Below, piece by piece: positions 24,402-36,400 of a DNA stretch of 64,000 bases. Position numbers and translations under genes: made by a program. The DNA comes from Tubulanus polymorphus (taxonomy: Eukaryota > Nemertea > Palaeonemertea > Tubulaniformes > Tubulanidae). The number at the start of each line of letters is the position of its first letter. Position 1 is the first letter of the stretch. The notes beneath the pieces are model-generated. The model saw only the letters and a program-made list of their open reading frames with translations, did no database searches and had not been told where the DNA came from. The DNA is taken from positions 10,521,001-10,585,000 of the forward strand of contig NC_134028.1 of NCBI RefSeq assembly GCF_964204645.1. The letters run 5' to 3'.

Positions 24402-27400
24402 ATGGTTAGGATAAGAATTATCAGTGCATGGACACTGCAAAGGTCGTTTGCTTCATTGTTTCTAATATTAGAGCTTATTATAGAGGTATTTGCAACTCAT
24501 GAAAATAAGCCAACCATGTTCAGATCAATTGAGGAGTATGGTTTTCATAGGTAAGTTTGTAGAGATGGCCTGAAGTACTGGGCCTAATTGGCCTACTGTT
24601 TCTTCCAATTTGCATGGAAAAGCTTTCTAGGTCACTTTCCATTTTCCAGGAATCTTGTGACTGAGATAAAACTACCAATAAAGAAAAAATTGAGTTCTGC
24701 AGGTGACAGGTGTCATGTTGCGCTACACGAAGTTATTCCCAATAGTGTGTATATCGACGTGTATCAGATACAACAATTGGAAGAGTTTAGCGGACCACAG
24801 GTATGGGAACTTGAACATTTTGACCTGTCAGGATAAGTTTACCAAACTGATTGCATTTGTAAACTAACAGTACAAAGAACCTCAGGTATATGATAACAGT
24901 GAACCTCGCCTGACTCAGACATGGCCAACTTGGACTTTTAACTAAAACCAAATCAAACTAATTACTGACTTACTCATACCATATTTTAAATTTTAAGGGT
25001 TTATTGACGGTCATGTAATTGTTTTCACCAAAGAAATAGACGTTGTGCCAGCTCGTGCATATAGCTATAAAGATACATAGGCCCTACAGCAACCACTGAG
25101 TTAGATCGTGTTGTTACCACTATAATGAAAATAGACTGATGGAATCTTTAGCCTTTTGTTACGATGGGAGTGTACAGGCTGATTTTACTGGCCCAATTTT
25201 AGAACAACTGCTTCACAACAATCGGCAATCGGTTTAAAGTCATTCAGATACATCTACGGAAGGTTCCGTCATGGAACAACTTCCATGAACAATCTTGATA
25301 AATTTGAATTGAGCTGCAACAAACTGAACATTTTTGTGTCAAAATTGCAGCTCCCTGAGTGAGTAGAAATTGGCCTTATTTTTAGCACGCTTGACACTTT
25401 GGTCTCAGTGGGCTATTGCATTCACTTTTTGTCTGTCTCTCCGTCCGTCCATAGACTGAATCCAGTTATTGTTGGAAGTTAAGAAGTTGGAAGTTCAATC
25501 AATTGTCCTTTTGATATTTGCGTGATTATTATTAGGGTTTTCTGTTTCTTCACAGAAAACCCTTATATTCCCGTGATTATTACTTTTATTCCACATTTTT
25601 TGTTAAAAACGTGAATAGGCTTTTTAGCCCACTTAGGACTTTAGCAGTTTATACATGTATCTACCCTAGACACATCTTCAGCCTAAAAACTTGCCCTGTC
25701 AGATTCAAGATGGCCGACTGGCAGCCATTGTTGTTCGCCAAAATCAGCACTTTTTACACATTTTCAAAGTTTTCGAGGGAATTTTGAGGACACTTTCATC
25801 AATTACCTTGATCATTTGTATATATTTGTATCCCCCAAGGGCCCATCAGCATGAGAAAAAGTGGGTCGACCAGACTCAAGATGGCTGTCCTGTGACCTTT
25901 TTAGTGCCCAAAAATGTCAATTTTGGCCAGAATTCTGAGTCCTGTATCTTCCTAATGGTTTGCAATTTTTTATGGCAATTTGTGATGAGTATTCTTTGGA
26001 AAGGGATCTCTCATACCCGAGACAGGTATATTTGATCAGGCAATTTTGACGCAATAGGCGGCCATCTTGGTGTCATCAGTACTCATTCGTAGGTGGAAAG
26101 AAGTTTTTCCACATTAAATTGATACTTAAGCATATTTTTTTACCACAATCAATTGGAAAGTTGTAGCTTATGACATGGTCTATGGTCGTGGTGAGTTTCA
26201 AGGTCATTGGTTTTTTCTTATGGCCACCAGGGGGCGTTGAGCAATGCAATAACTTAGTATTTCTATAATATATTCGTACCTATGCATATTTTGTTACCAC
26301 AATCAATTGGAAAGTTGTTGCTCATGACATGGTCTATGATTGTGGTGAATTTCAAGGCCATTAGTTATTCTATATGGTCGCAGTAGCTATATGTTGAATA
26401 GTAGCACTTAGTATTTCCTTATTACATTGGTACCTCGGCATATTTTGTTACCATGATCAATTGCTAAGTTGTAGCTCATGACATATTCTATAATTATGGT
26501 GAGTTTCAAATTCATTGGGCTTTGCATATGGTCACCAGGGGGCATTGAATAGTAGAATAACTTAGTATTTCCGTATCATATTGGTAACTAGGCATATTTT
26601 GTTACCACAATCAATTACAAAATTGTAACTTCTGACATGTTCTATGATTGTGGTGAGTTTCGAGGTCATTGAATTTTTTAAGGTTTATGGATGGGACGTT
26701 GAATATTGAAATTGTTACATTGTTGAGCATCTGAAACGACTTCCCAAGTTGGCATGCTGTCCCTGAACCCCTAGTTTTCGTTTGAAAATTTTTTTTTGTC
26801 AGAACGAAAAGATTTTCGTTCGAACCAAAAATATTTTGTTCCATTGAACAAAATCGATTTCATTGGAACAAAACTTATTTGGAAAAATTTGTTCGAACAA
26901 AATTGTTGTCGCTCAACAAATCGTTTTTGTTGGAACAAAAAGTTTTTCATTTGAACAATAACATAGCTTTTTATTCGAACAAATTGTTTTGTCAGGATGA
27001 AAATTTTTTCGTTCGAACAAAAAGTTATATTGTTCAAGCGTTTTTCATTCCAAGGAAAAAAAACGTTCGTGGAACTAAATAGTCTTTTCGTTATAATGAG
27101 TAATCTTCATTCGAACACAATAATCTTCTCACTTGAACAGAAAAGTATAATATGACCCTGGGTTTTCTTTGTATCCATATTATGCCTTTTTCAGGTTGAA
27201 GCTCATCTTCCATGTTTCTGACCATGTTCGGAACACAGCTTGTTTAGGTCGTTTTGGAAATTAACTCGGTCCTGTAAATTTTGGATTACTCTGTATATCA
27301 TTTACCAGGACAGTGAAGAGAAGACGACTTAGGATACTACCTTGCGTGACGTTAGAAGTGCTTATTTCCAAGATGAGACAGTTCCGCCGATTTGGGCCAC

Positions 27401-30400
27401 CTATTTTCATTCGGAGAAAACTGCTGAGCCATTTACCGTAAAAACCGGCGTATAAGTCTACGCGGCGTATAAGTCGAGGTCGATTTTAAGACCTACATTT
27501 CATGATTTTAACATATATCCGGCTTATAAGTCGAGTCCCTTCTCTTAGAAGAATAATTACTAGTATCATTGTATTGAATAGTTTGTTTTGATAAGGATGT
27601 GTGCCTTCACGCACGCCGCCACACGTCAGCCTGATTGCTGCTGTGTGTTAATCAATAGACTGTTACACACACTCAGGTATAATACACTACCATACAGTGA
27701 TACAGTAGTGTGAGTCACACGCTATATATAGCCTAATGTATTAAGCGCTGCTATGAGCGCGCATATATGAATACATGGTTTTAAATGAAGCTGTGTCAAA
27801 ATGAAAGAAGTTTTTTTCATTAAATAACTTTATTTATCATGAATAATTATTCAAACTGTTATAGCAGTAAGAAGATGAACACTGTCTTTTTTGTCTGGTA
27901 GAATCAATATTTCTTGTGACCTGAAAATACTTTGTAGAAGACTGTACTCGGCGTATAAGTCGAGGTCAATAATTTAGTGGTAAAATCAGGGGTTAAAAAC
28001 TCGACTTATACGCCGGTTTTTACGGTAAGCGACCCATCACAATACCGTTTCCTAATAGCTTGTTAATTGCTGATGTAGTATCCATGAAGACTAATTAACG
28101 CATTACAGTCGATTTTCCGGAGTCAAATAACCATCTGGTCAAGTCATCCATGGTTTCAAATACGTAGGCCTAATAGACTGTTTGTAGACCTTCTTTTTAT
28201 AAAACGGTGTTGACCGATGACCGATGATGATGGGGCTGTGTCAGTATCCAGACAAGATCAAGAATATAACAAGGCTGTGCAGAAAACCCATTTTGCTGCT
28301 TTCTAGATTGATTTTCATGAAGTTTAATGGATGGGTTTGGCCAGTGAGATGTGCGACCCTACTAATGGAGGTCATCAAATATGGCCGCCAGGGCAGCCAT
28401 CTTGAATGATCTTGTTAATATGATATATCCTACAATTCTTGGATTTCCATGAAACTTAGTGTGAGGATCGGAACTGGTGAAATACCTACCCCTATTGATA
28501 GTGTCTTCTATGTGTCTCTGTGCACTGAGTATGTCTGAGAGATGCTAGACCCATACAATTTGCACTGATTGTCTATAAATTACCACGCAGCAATACACTT
28601 TAACTCAATACACTCATTCTATTCTTTCATTTTCATTGAGAAATATTGTAGTGCAGACAGGAGTGTCAAGCGCGACGGTTCATATTCAATGGCAGAAAAA
28701 TAATGTATCGGGTCTTGGAGTTTGTTCAGAATTTCTGAAGTATGCGATATTTCTGACATATTCTTTCAAAGATAGTTCTGAGGTGTGCGATTTTACCAAT
28801 GTCTAGAATTCTGAGCTACACCAAGACATTTATTTGTAAATGAATTATTGAGGAAAAGTTTTTACAACTTCTGTCCGGGCAATACAATATTTTTAGCTAT
28901 GCAGATCCGAGGTATGCGGAGTCTATTGTATCAGTACGTCACCACCTGTTGAGTTATTATCAAACATGTCTGCCACTGATAGTTATTAATTATCACAGTT
29001 TGTCATGCTCACGTATATAAACCATCATATTTTGTGAATAAAGGACACTTCCATTCATGTAGATAATTTGGAGATGGTTGTCATTGGCTTGTCTTCGAAC
29101 TCCGAGGTACCTGTTGGGTTCAGCTAGTTCCCCCTACAACTTACAGGTTACAAGTCCGTAGTGTACTACTTCGCAAATCATAAATGTATACATCATTGCC
29201 TTTACAGATATTGCCAGATATGGATATAGATATAGAGAAACCAGATTATAAATCACCACCACACAAAGTTTATGTATTCAGTAAATTGCAACTCAACAAT
29301 AGTGACTTCTGGTGGACAAGAATAGTACTACCAATACATTTACGGTACCATCAAGCAGGAAGCGGTCATTCAGCTACCATCGCGATTGATAAACCACATA
29401 TACTGGTCAGATGTAAAGGTAAAGTTCTTATGTCACGAGTAGATTGAGGTGGGTGTCCAACAGGGTATGGATACCCCCTTGAATTTTAGAAGGGCCCTTA
29501 AAATGTTGAAAATTCCCAATTACATTTATTAGCCCACGTCTTGGGACTTTGATGGCTATCGTCCCAGCAGGCTATTGCATTCACCTTTCGTCTCATCGAT
29601 TGGACATCCGTAGATGGAATTTGATTATTTTGGGAAGTTTTGAATACGCTTCACTGGATTGTCTTGAAGTTAGGTTTATACATGTATTTTCCCATCCTCC
29701 CCCGGCAGGGATTCGAACCTGATGGCATCGAGATTGCCACGGCACGAAACCCTGCCATAATCGACCGAGTGCGCAGATACATGCGCAGTTCAGATGATGT
29801 GATTTTTAGCCAATCAGAAATCCCGTTTTATTTTAGCCCGGGTTTTCCCATTTATAGTTCTTCCTTGAAATTTGCCTCAACGATTATACAACGAGCAATC
29901 TGATTGGTGCCGCCAGTTTTCGTTCGGATAGCTGCGCATGTACCTGCACACCCGGTCTACTGATGCAGGGGTTCGTGCCGTGGCTGAGTGTAGCCATGCC
30001 ATCAGGTTCGAGTCCCTGCAGAGGGAGGATGGTATTTTCCCTACTGTCGGTCACACCTGCTCTCTGTGCGACGTTTTGGTCCATACTTTTGTTAATAATC
30101 GGTTTATCTACCTTTTTTCAGCATCAATTTGTTCAGTGAGGAATTTGCATTCAGAAATAAACAACAATTTTTACTAAAAGTTGTTTTGTTTTCATTTATG
30201 AGCGATAGTTTCCTCAGCATACGCTCCTGCAATGCTGAAAAATCCGCTCCGCGGACGCTCGGAAACGTTACAGTGACGTCATCACCTGCTCATTAGCATA
30301 TCAAAATACAGTAGGTGGCGCCATGTGACGGGCCAAAAAAGCCATTTTTCAGCATTACGCGAGCGTATGCTAGGTAAACTATCGCTGATAGTTGTAAACA

Positions 30401-33400
30401 AAAACAAATCTATGCCAGTTCATGATTTATTTCTGAATGCAAATTCCTTACTGAACAAATTGATGCATAATATTTACAGATCAACCGATTAATAACGAAA
30501 TTACGGACCAAAACGTTGCACGGGGAGCAAGTGTGACGGACAGTAGATACATACTCTGCTCTAAAAACTGGCCGATCCAAATCAAGATGGCTGCCTGACC
30601 CTGAATTTCCAGACCAGTATCTTCCAAATAGTTTGCCATTCTTCATTGAAATTCGTGATGCGTATACTTTGAGCGAGGCCCTTAAACATGGCAGACAGAT
30701 TCTTTAATCAGTCATGTGTGACAGAATTGGCTGTCATCTTTGTGTCAATCAATTGCAAAGTTGAAGTATAAGACATGTTGTACATGATATGTATGATTGT
30801 GTTTGAGTTTCAAGGTCATTGGTTTTTGTATATGGTCAGCAGGGGCCGTTGAATATTTTATTGGTACCTATGCATATTTTTATTCCACAATCTATTGCAA
30901 AATTGTAGGTCATGACATGCTCTATAATTGTGAAGAGCTTCTCGGTCATCAGTTGTTGTATATGGTCTTCAGGGGGCGTTAAATAGCCTAGAAATTACTA
31001 TTTTCATATTGTATTGGTACCCAGGCATATTTTGTTACCATAATGAAGTGCAATTTTGTAGCTTGTGACATGTTCTATGATTTTCAAGGAGATTGGTTCT
31101 TGTATATGGTCACCAGGGGGCATTGAATAGCCGAATAACTGAGGAATAAAAGCTTTATACCGTATTTTCCGATGATTAAGCCGACTCGGCCAATAAGGCG
31201 AAGGAAGTTTTTTAGCCTAAAATAGGCCTACATGGATTTCTTTATGCTTCGCCCAATAAGCCGAGGCCCAGCATCTGGAGATTTTAATTCACTGAGTTGT
31301 CAATTATTTTGTCTTAATTGACGATGTATGAAGCTGATGATATGCGCCTGCTGATGCGTGATAGTGCTGTATATACTATCTTCGCCGAGTCACTGCTATA
31401 TATAGACTCGCTCAGGTGAAAAACTAACACACAGATCCATGTATTGTAACCTACTTTTGCAAACATGCGGCTGACTGCTGACGTGCGTATATACAAATGT
31501 ACTAGCGCTGCGGTATTAGATTGGTGCTGTGAGGTGATGAAAGAAACAAAGTAACAAAATAGATCTAAATAGATTATTGGTAGTAAATAATTACCTCAAA
31601 TAAATATGGAACATTCTTATTGATATTGATGATCTTTGGGAGCATTAGAGTGAAATAGTTCGGAAAGTAATTATTTAGGTCAGATCGTATCCATCCAATA
31701 AGCCATTCATGATATTTTTGGGGTAAAAATTTGAGGCTAGAAAATTGGCTCATTAGTCGGAAAATACAGTGTCCATGGACCCCTAGTATTTCCGTCGAGT
31801 ACTGTACCCTTTCCTATGATTTTTGCCAATATTTTCTAAATTTGGATTGATCGCCAATGGTTTTTCTATACGACCCGGCCCTGCGGTATTGCATTTAGCC
31901 ACCGGCGAAATCCGCCATCTTTTTTCTTGGCATTCTTGTACATGAACGCATTGGATTTTTTCGCCAAGAAAATTAAAGGAATTAGGAATTTAAGGGAGTT
32001 ATCACTCTCGTAACGGTGAGTCCGTTCGGTTTGGGGGCTATCCCTTGTTTCTATTTGACCGTAATAATTTACCAATATAATTTAATTGAATTGAATTTAT
32101 TATTTTGACCGAAATAATTATGCTGCCCCCTTCTAAGGGTCAACATCGTGGCGGTGAGGGCTGTGGGCATTTGTTCGGTGCCTGGGATGATCACGGTTTG
32201 TGTGCGTCGTACAGGCGTAAATCTGGACAAATCTGTGCAAGGAGTAATCCTTGCAAGATTCGCGAGGTTTGGTCCGAGGACCTTTGGATTCGGGCCGATA
32301 AGACTCGCAAGCTTAGAGATCGTCGTCGAGTTAATAGTAGGGATTCGTCGGTTTCGGCCGACGTGCCAACTGACGTCTCTAATTCTATTTCTAATCGTAT
32401 ACCGGAGCGGTCGCCAATCGTTCTGGCACGGTCGGCTTCACCGTTCACCGGCACCGGTCGCTGGTCGTTCATTGGTTCAGCCGGTTCAGACTATATGTTC
32501 TGAACCGAGCATGCCGCGGTAGTCGGGATCGACCGGCACCGGTTCGGTCGGTACCGGTCCGGTCCAGACGTCACCCGGTTCAAAACTTCCGGTTCTTACA
32601 TCGTCTGATTCTGATTGTCGCTTGGGGATAGAGCTCGCTCTCCCACTAGATCCAGACGCCGTGAGCTTAAACGCGCAAGGTCTCCTCGCAGATCAAGGTT
32701 TGATCGCGAGAGGGATTACGATCGTTATTGCAGGAAGTTTTGCCGTCGGTCTTCTCATTGTTCGTCGACGTCGTTTAGCGATGAAGGCGATTCTTCTAGT
32801 AGGTCTCGATCCCGTTCGAGGGACCGTCACCGAAGTTGGCATGATCGTCGGGATACTGGAAAATTCCTGACTCAGAAGGATTTCCATGTATTTGAAGAGA
32901 AAATTTTAAACTGGTTATCGTCGTCGCAGTGAGTCGCTACAACCTCTACAACAGGTAAGCCAATTCCTGATTGTCTGGTTAGAAGTTCGCCAGCCCACTC
33001 AGTTGTTCAGAATTCTGACACTGAATTCCTGGATGCTGGGGTAGGGTCTGATTTCAATGAGGATCCGGTCCCAGAAGCGGCAATTCCTTCTGGGGTCGTT
33101 CCTGTCGCAAGCAATTTTGGTTTGCCCCATACGATGGGGACTTCCCTGGCTCGCAATGTATCTCCGTCCCGTTCAGTTTTATCTGAACCAGTGGGGGACA
33201 TGCCATTTAGAGCAATGATTAGTGAGTTTTTTGTCAAACACGGGGCAACTTGCGCTAAGCCCACAGCAGGTGGGTGAGTCAATGGAAGCTTATCGCCCTC
33301 CGGACTCGGATGCCGGTTGGAGAACTAGCGCGCAACTTCAACAATCGCGTCAAGTTTCGTCCAGTCGTAACAGTTCCGGTTCGTATCGGGGCAAGGGGAA

Positions 33401-36400
33401 GGCTCCAAAAAGGGGCTCTTCCTTTCGGAAAAACTCGAAATGAATTCTCGGGACCAGTGGGAGGTTGTCTGCAGCAGGCAGCAACCCACTGGTCCGACCT
33501 TTTCGGAGACGGTTGGCCCTCCCAGGTCATCTCTCGTGGCTACCATCTCCGTTTCCTAAGGCGACCGCGCCTGACGAGGTCACCTCCCGTCATGCGGCCA
33601 AAACCGGGTCAGGGGGCCTTAATCTCTCCGGCTCTCAAGGAATTGGCCGAGAAGGGAGCGATAGAACCAGTTTGCAACGAACATTCTCCCGGCTGGTTTT
33701 CTCAAATATTCATGGTACCAAAGGCCACAGGGGGTCAACGGATGGTGATAGATCTGTCATCCCTCAATCGGCACCTAGGCATTCCAAGGTTCCGGATGAC
33801 CAAACCCAAGGACGTGATTCAAGGGCTCCGTCCATCAGCTGGGGTTCCGCGTAAACAGGGAAAAATCTCAGTTGACGCTGGCCCAACAGTTCACTTATCT
33901 CGGCATGGACTTCGATCTCCGAATCGGCGAAGTCTTTCCGTCTATGGCTCGAGTAGCCGAACTTCAAGAGGCTGTAGTTGGAGTGTCCACAACCCCGAGA
34001 ACAGCTCGTTACTGGTCACGGCTTCTAGGCTCCATCAGCTCCATGGGTCTGGTGGTGCCCTTAGGCTGCCTCAGAAGCAGGCGCTTGCAACAATATTGGA
34101 AGGTCTTCTGGTCTCGGTCGAAGGGCAACTGGGAGACCTTGATTCCCGTACCTCCAACCGATCTAAGTCCGGATCTTCAGTGGTGGGCAGCAACTACGAA
34201 TCTTCGGCGCGGGGTGTCACTAGCCCCGTTAGAGGCTCCAGTTCGTGTATTCACGGATGCCAGTCACCAAGGATGGGGGGGGCACATCTGGAGAACCGAG
34301 TCAAAGCCGGGAGATGGTCTCACTACGAGGCCACCAACCACATAAATTTCCTAGAAATGCTGGCCGTGTGGAAGGCCCTGAAGTTCTTTCACAGGAGAGT
34401 GGAGGGCCACCACGTTTGGTTAGCCACAGACAATTCAACAGTGAGGGCTTACCTTCAGAACCAAGGGGGCACTCACTCAGAAACCCTCACGGGTCTGTCG
34501 GCCAAAATTCTTCTTTGGTGCCAGACAAAGGGCGTGTCCCTGACTGTGGCACATTTAGCAGGGAAAAGGAACGTGATGGCCGATGCTCTTTCTCGTCGAG
34601 GTCAGGCTATTGCGACAGAATGGGTTCTCCACCAAGAATTAGCCGATCGGGTTCGAGACATGTTTGGCAATCCGCTGCTGGATCTGTTTGCCACCCAGTT
34701 CAATCGGAGGTGTCCTCTTTTTGTTTCCCCATTTCCAGACGCGAAAGCGTGGGGGGTCGATGCCTTCTCTCTGGACTGGTCAGGGATGCATGCGTATGCG
34801 TTCCCGCCCACACCAGTCCTCCCGCGCTTGCTAGATCAAATACAGAGATCAGTCAATTGCAACATAGTTCTGGTAGCACCATGTTGCAGGGTTCGTAGCG
34901 ATCCTGGAAAGTGCTTAATAGTGCTTGAATCACAAAATGCGTTTTCAAGGCCTTGAAAATGCTTGAATTTTCAAAATTTCAGTAAAAATCATTGGAAGTC
35001 CTTGAATTTTTAATGTTGTCCAAATTTTGTCAATTATTTTGTTGTATTGACTTCAATATGCCCGCGCACTGCCAACCACGTGTGAGAGTGCTGTGACTCT
35101 GTACTGTCAGCGTACTATAGACACGTATACACTGCTGACTTGTGTATATATACAGTACAAATGTATTAGGCACGTGGCTCACTGCTGACAATGCGTATAC
35201 AAATCTATTAGTAGACACGTGGCGGCACTACCGCTGTCGCGCGCCGCATATATACAAATGCCGTTGTGATGAAATAAACAAACAAAATACTTCAAAATAA
35301 TTCTAAATAGATTATTGGTAGTAAATAATGACCTCAAATTAATATAAAGACTGTTCTTGATTTTGACGATCTTTGGAGCATTATCGAAAAGTGATTTTTT
35401 ATGTCAGGGTATCCCGAGCTGATCATGATTAAGCGTTAAGCTGTTATCATTTAGACGTTTAAGCCGGTCATCGAAATTTGTTGGATTCAAAATTAGATAG
35501 GCCAGTATGGGAAAGTGCCATTTCTCTGACTCCTGGTTGGTGCATGAATCATACAAAAGTTGGATTCAACGCAGACCAATTTCAACAGAAGCTAGGTGCA
35601 AGATATGCGCCAAAACCATTTACATATCTTCGATGGGAGAAGCGGCTCTAAAGAGCTAATTTCAGCCATCGAAACTCAAAAGGAGCAAATTAATCGATTG
35701 TAAATAGGTAGATGAGCTGTAATTTAATTTTGTATAATTTTGTTATTTTTGCTTTCGATAGTATAGCTTTTTGATGGCGAGGTCTACCTGTAGTTCTGTT
35801 GAAAGGCCCACAGATTTCTTGTTTTAAAGTTATTTATTTCTGATGCATGTAGAAAATCTTTCTTAAAATAAAGCTGAAAGATTCCAAAGTTATCAAGTAC
35901 TCTGCTACGCGTGGATGTTTCTTTATGATGATTTGCGTTTGTACTTCTTTTAAATTTCTGCAATAAAGGAATTTTCATTGCAATAAATTCGCCTTAAATA
36001 GTAGTGTTTATATGGTATTTTTCAGAAAATAGTACTTGAATTAAGTTGGGCCTGGAGGCTATGAACCCTGTGTTGGCCGGCTGAGAAATGGTTCCTACCA
36101 CTTCTCAACCTACTGTGCGACAACCCCAGGATTCTTCAGAATTTCCCATCGCTTCTGTCTCAGGGGAACTTTCGGCATCATCCAAACAGCCAGTGGTTAA
36201 ATCTGCTCGCCTGGCCATTGTCCAGTGATCCTTGTCAGCTTCAGGCTTTTCAGAACAGGCTGCCTCCTTTATAGCAGGATCTAAGCGGCCATCAACAAGT
36301 ACCATTTACGATGCCAAATGGGGTCATTTTGCGGATTGGTGTGCTGCAGGGGAAATTGATCCATGCTCACCCTCTGTAGCTCAATTGGCAGATTATAACT

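Larger units (their letters stand above)
29556..31790 (+). mobile_element. Copy of the ~155-bp-unit family split by two nested insertions
   Basis: The 5' part (29556-29685: GGCTATTGCATTCACCTTTC onward to TTTATACATGTAT) is interrupted at 29686-30546. It resumes at about 30547 with the AAACTGGCC / CAAGATGGCTGCC blocks and core units to about 31157, is interrupted again by the TIR element 31160-31769, and ends at 31771-31790 with TCCATGGACCCCTAGT. The complete copy at 49390-50602 shows the uninterrupted order. Confidence 0.65.

Noticed and set aside
32615-32932. Arg/Ser-rich frame as a splicing-factor gene
   Set aside because: It lies between DIRS gag and reverse transcriptase in the right order; Arg/Ser-rich stretches occur in DIRS gag proteins.
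33274-34956. 560-codon open frame taken as one intact protein
   Set aside because: Its first and middle parts are out of frame with the DIRS domains; only parts encode fingers and RNase H, and the end runs into the inserted hAT-like element.
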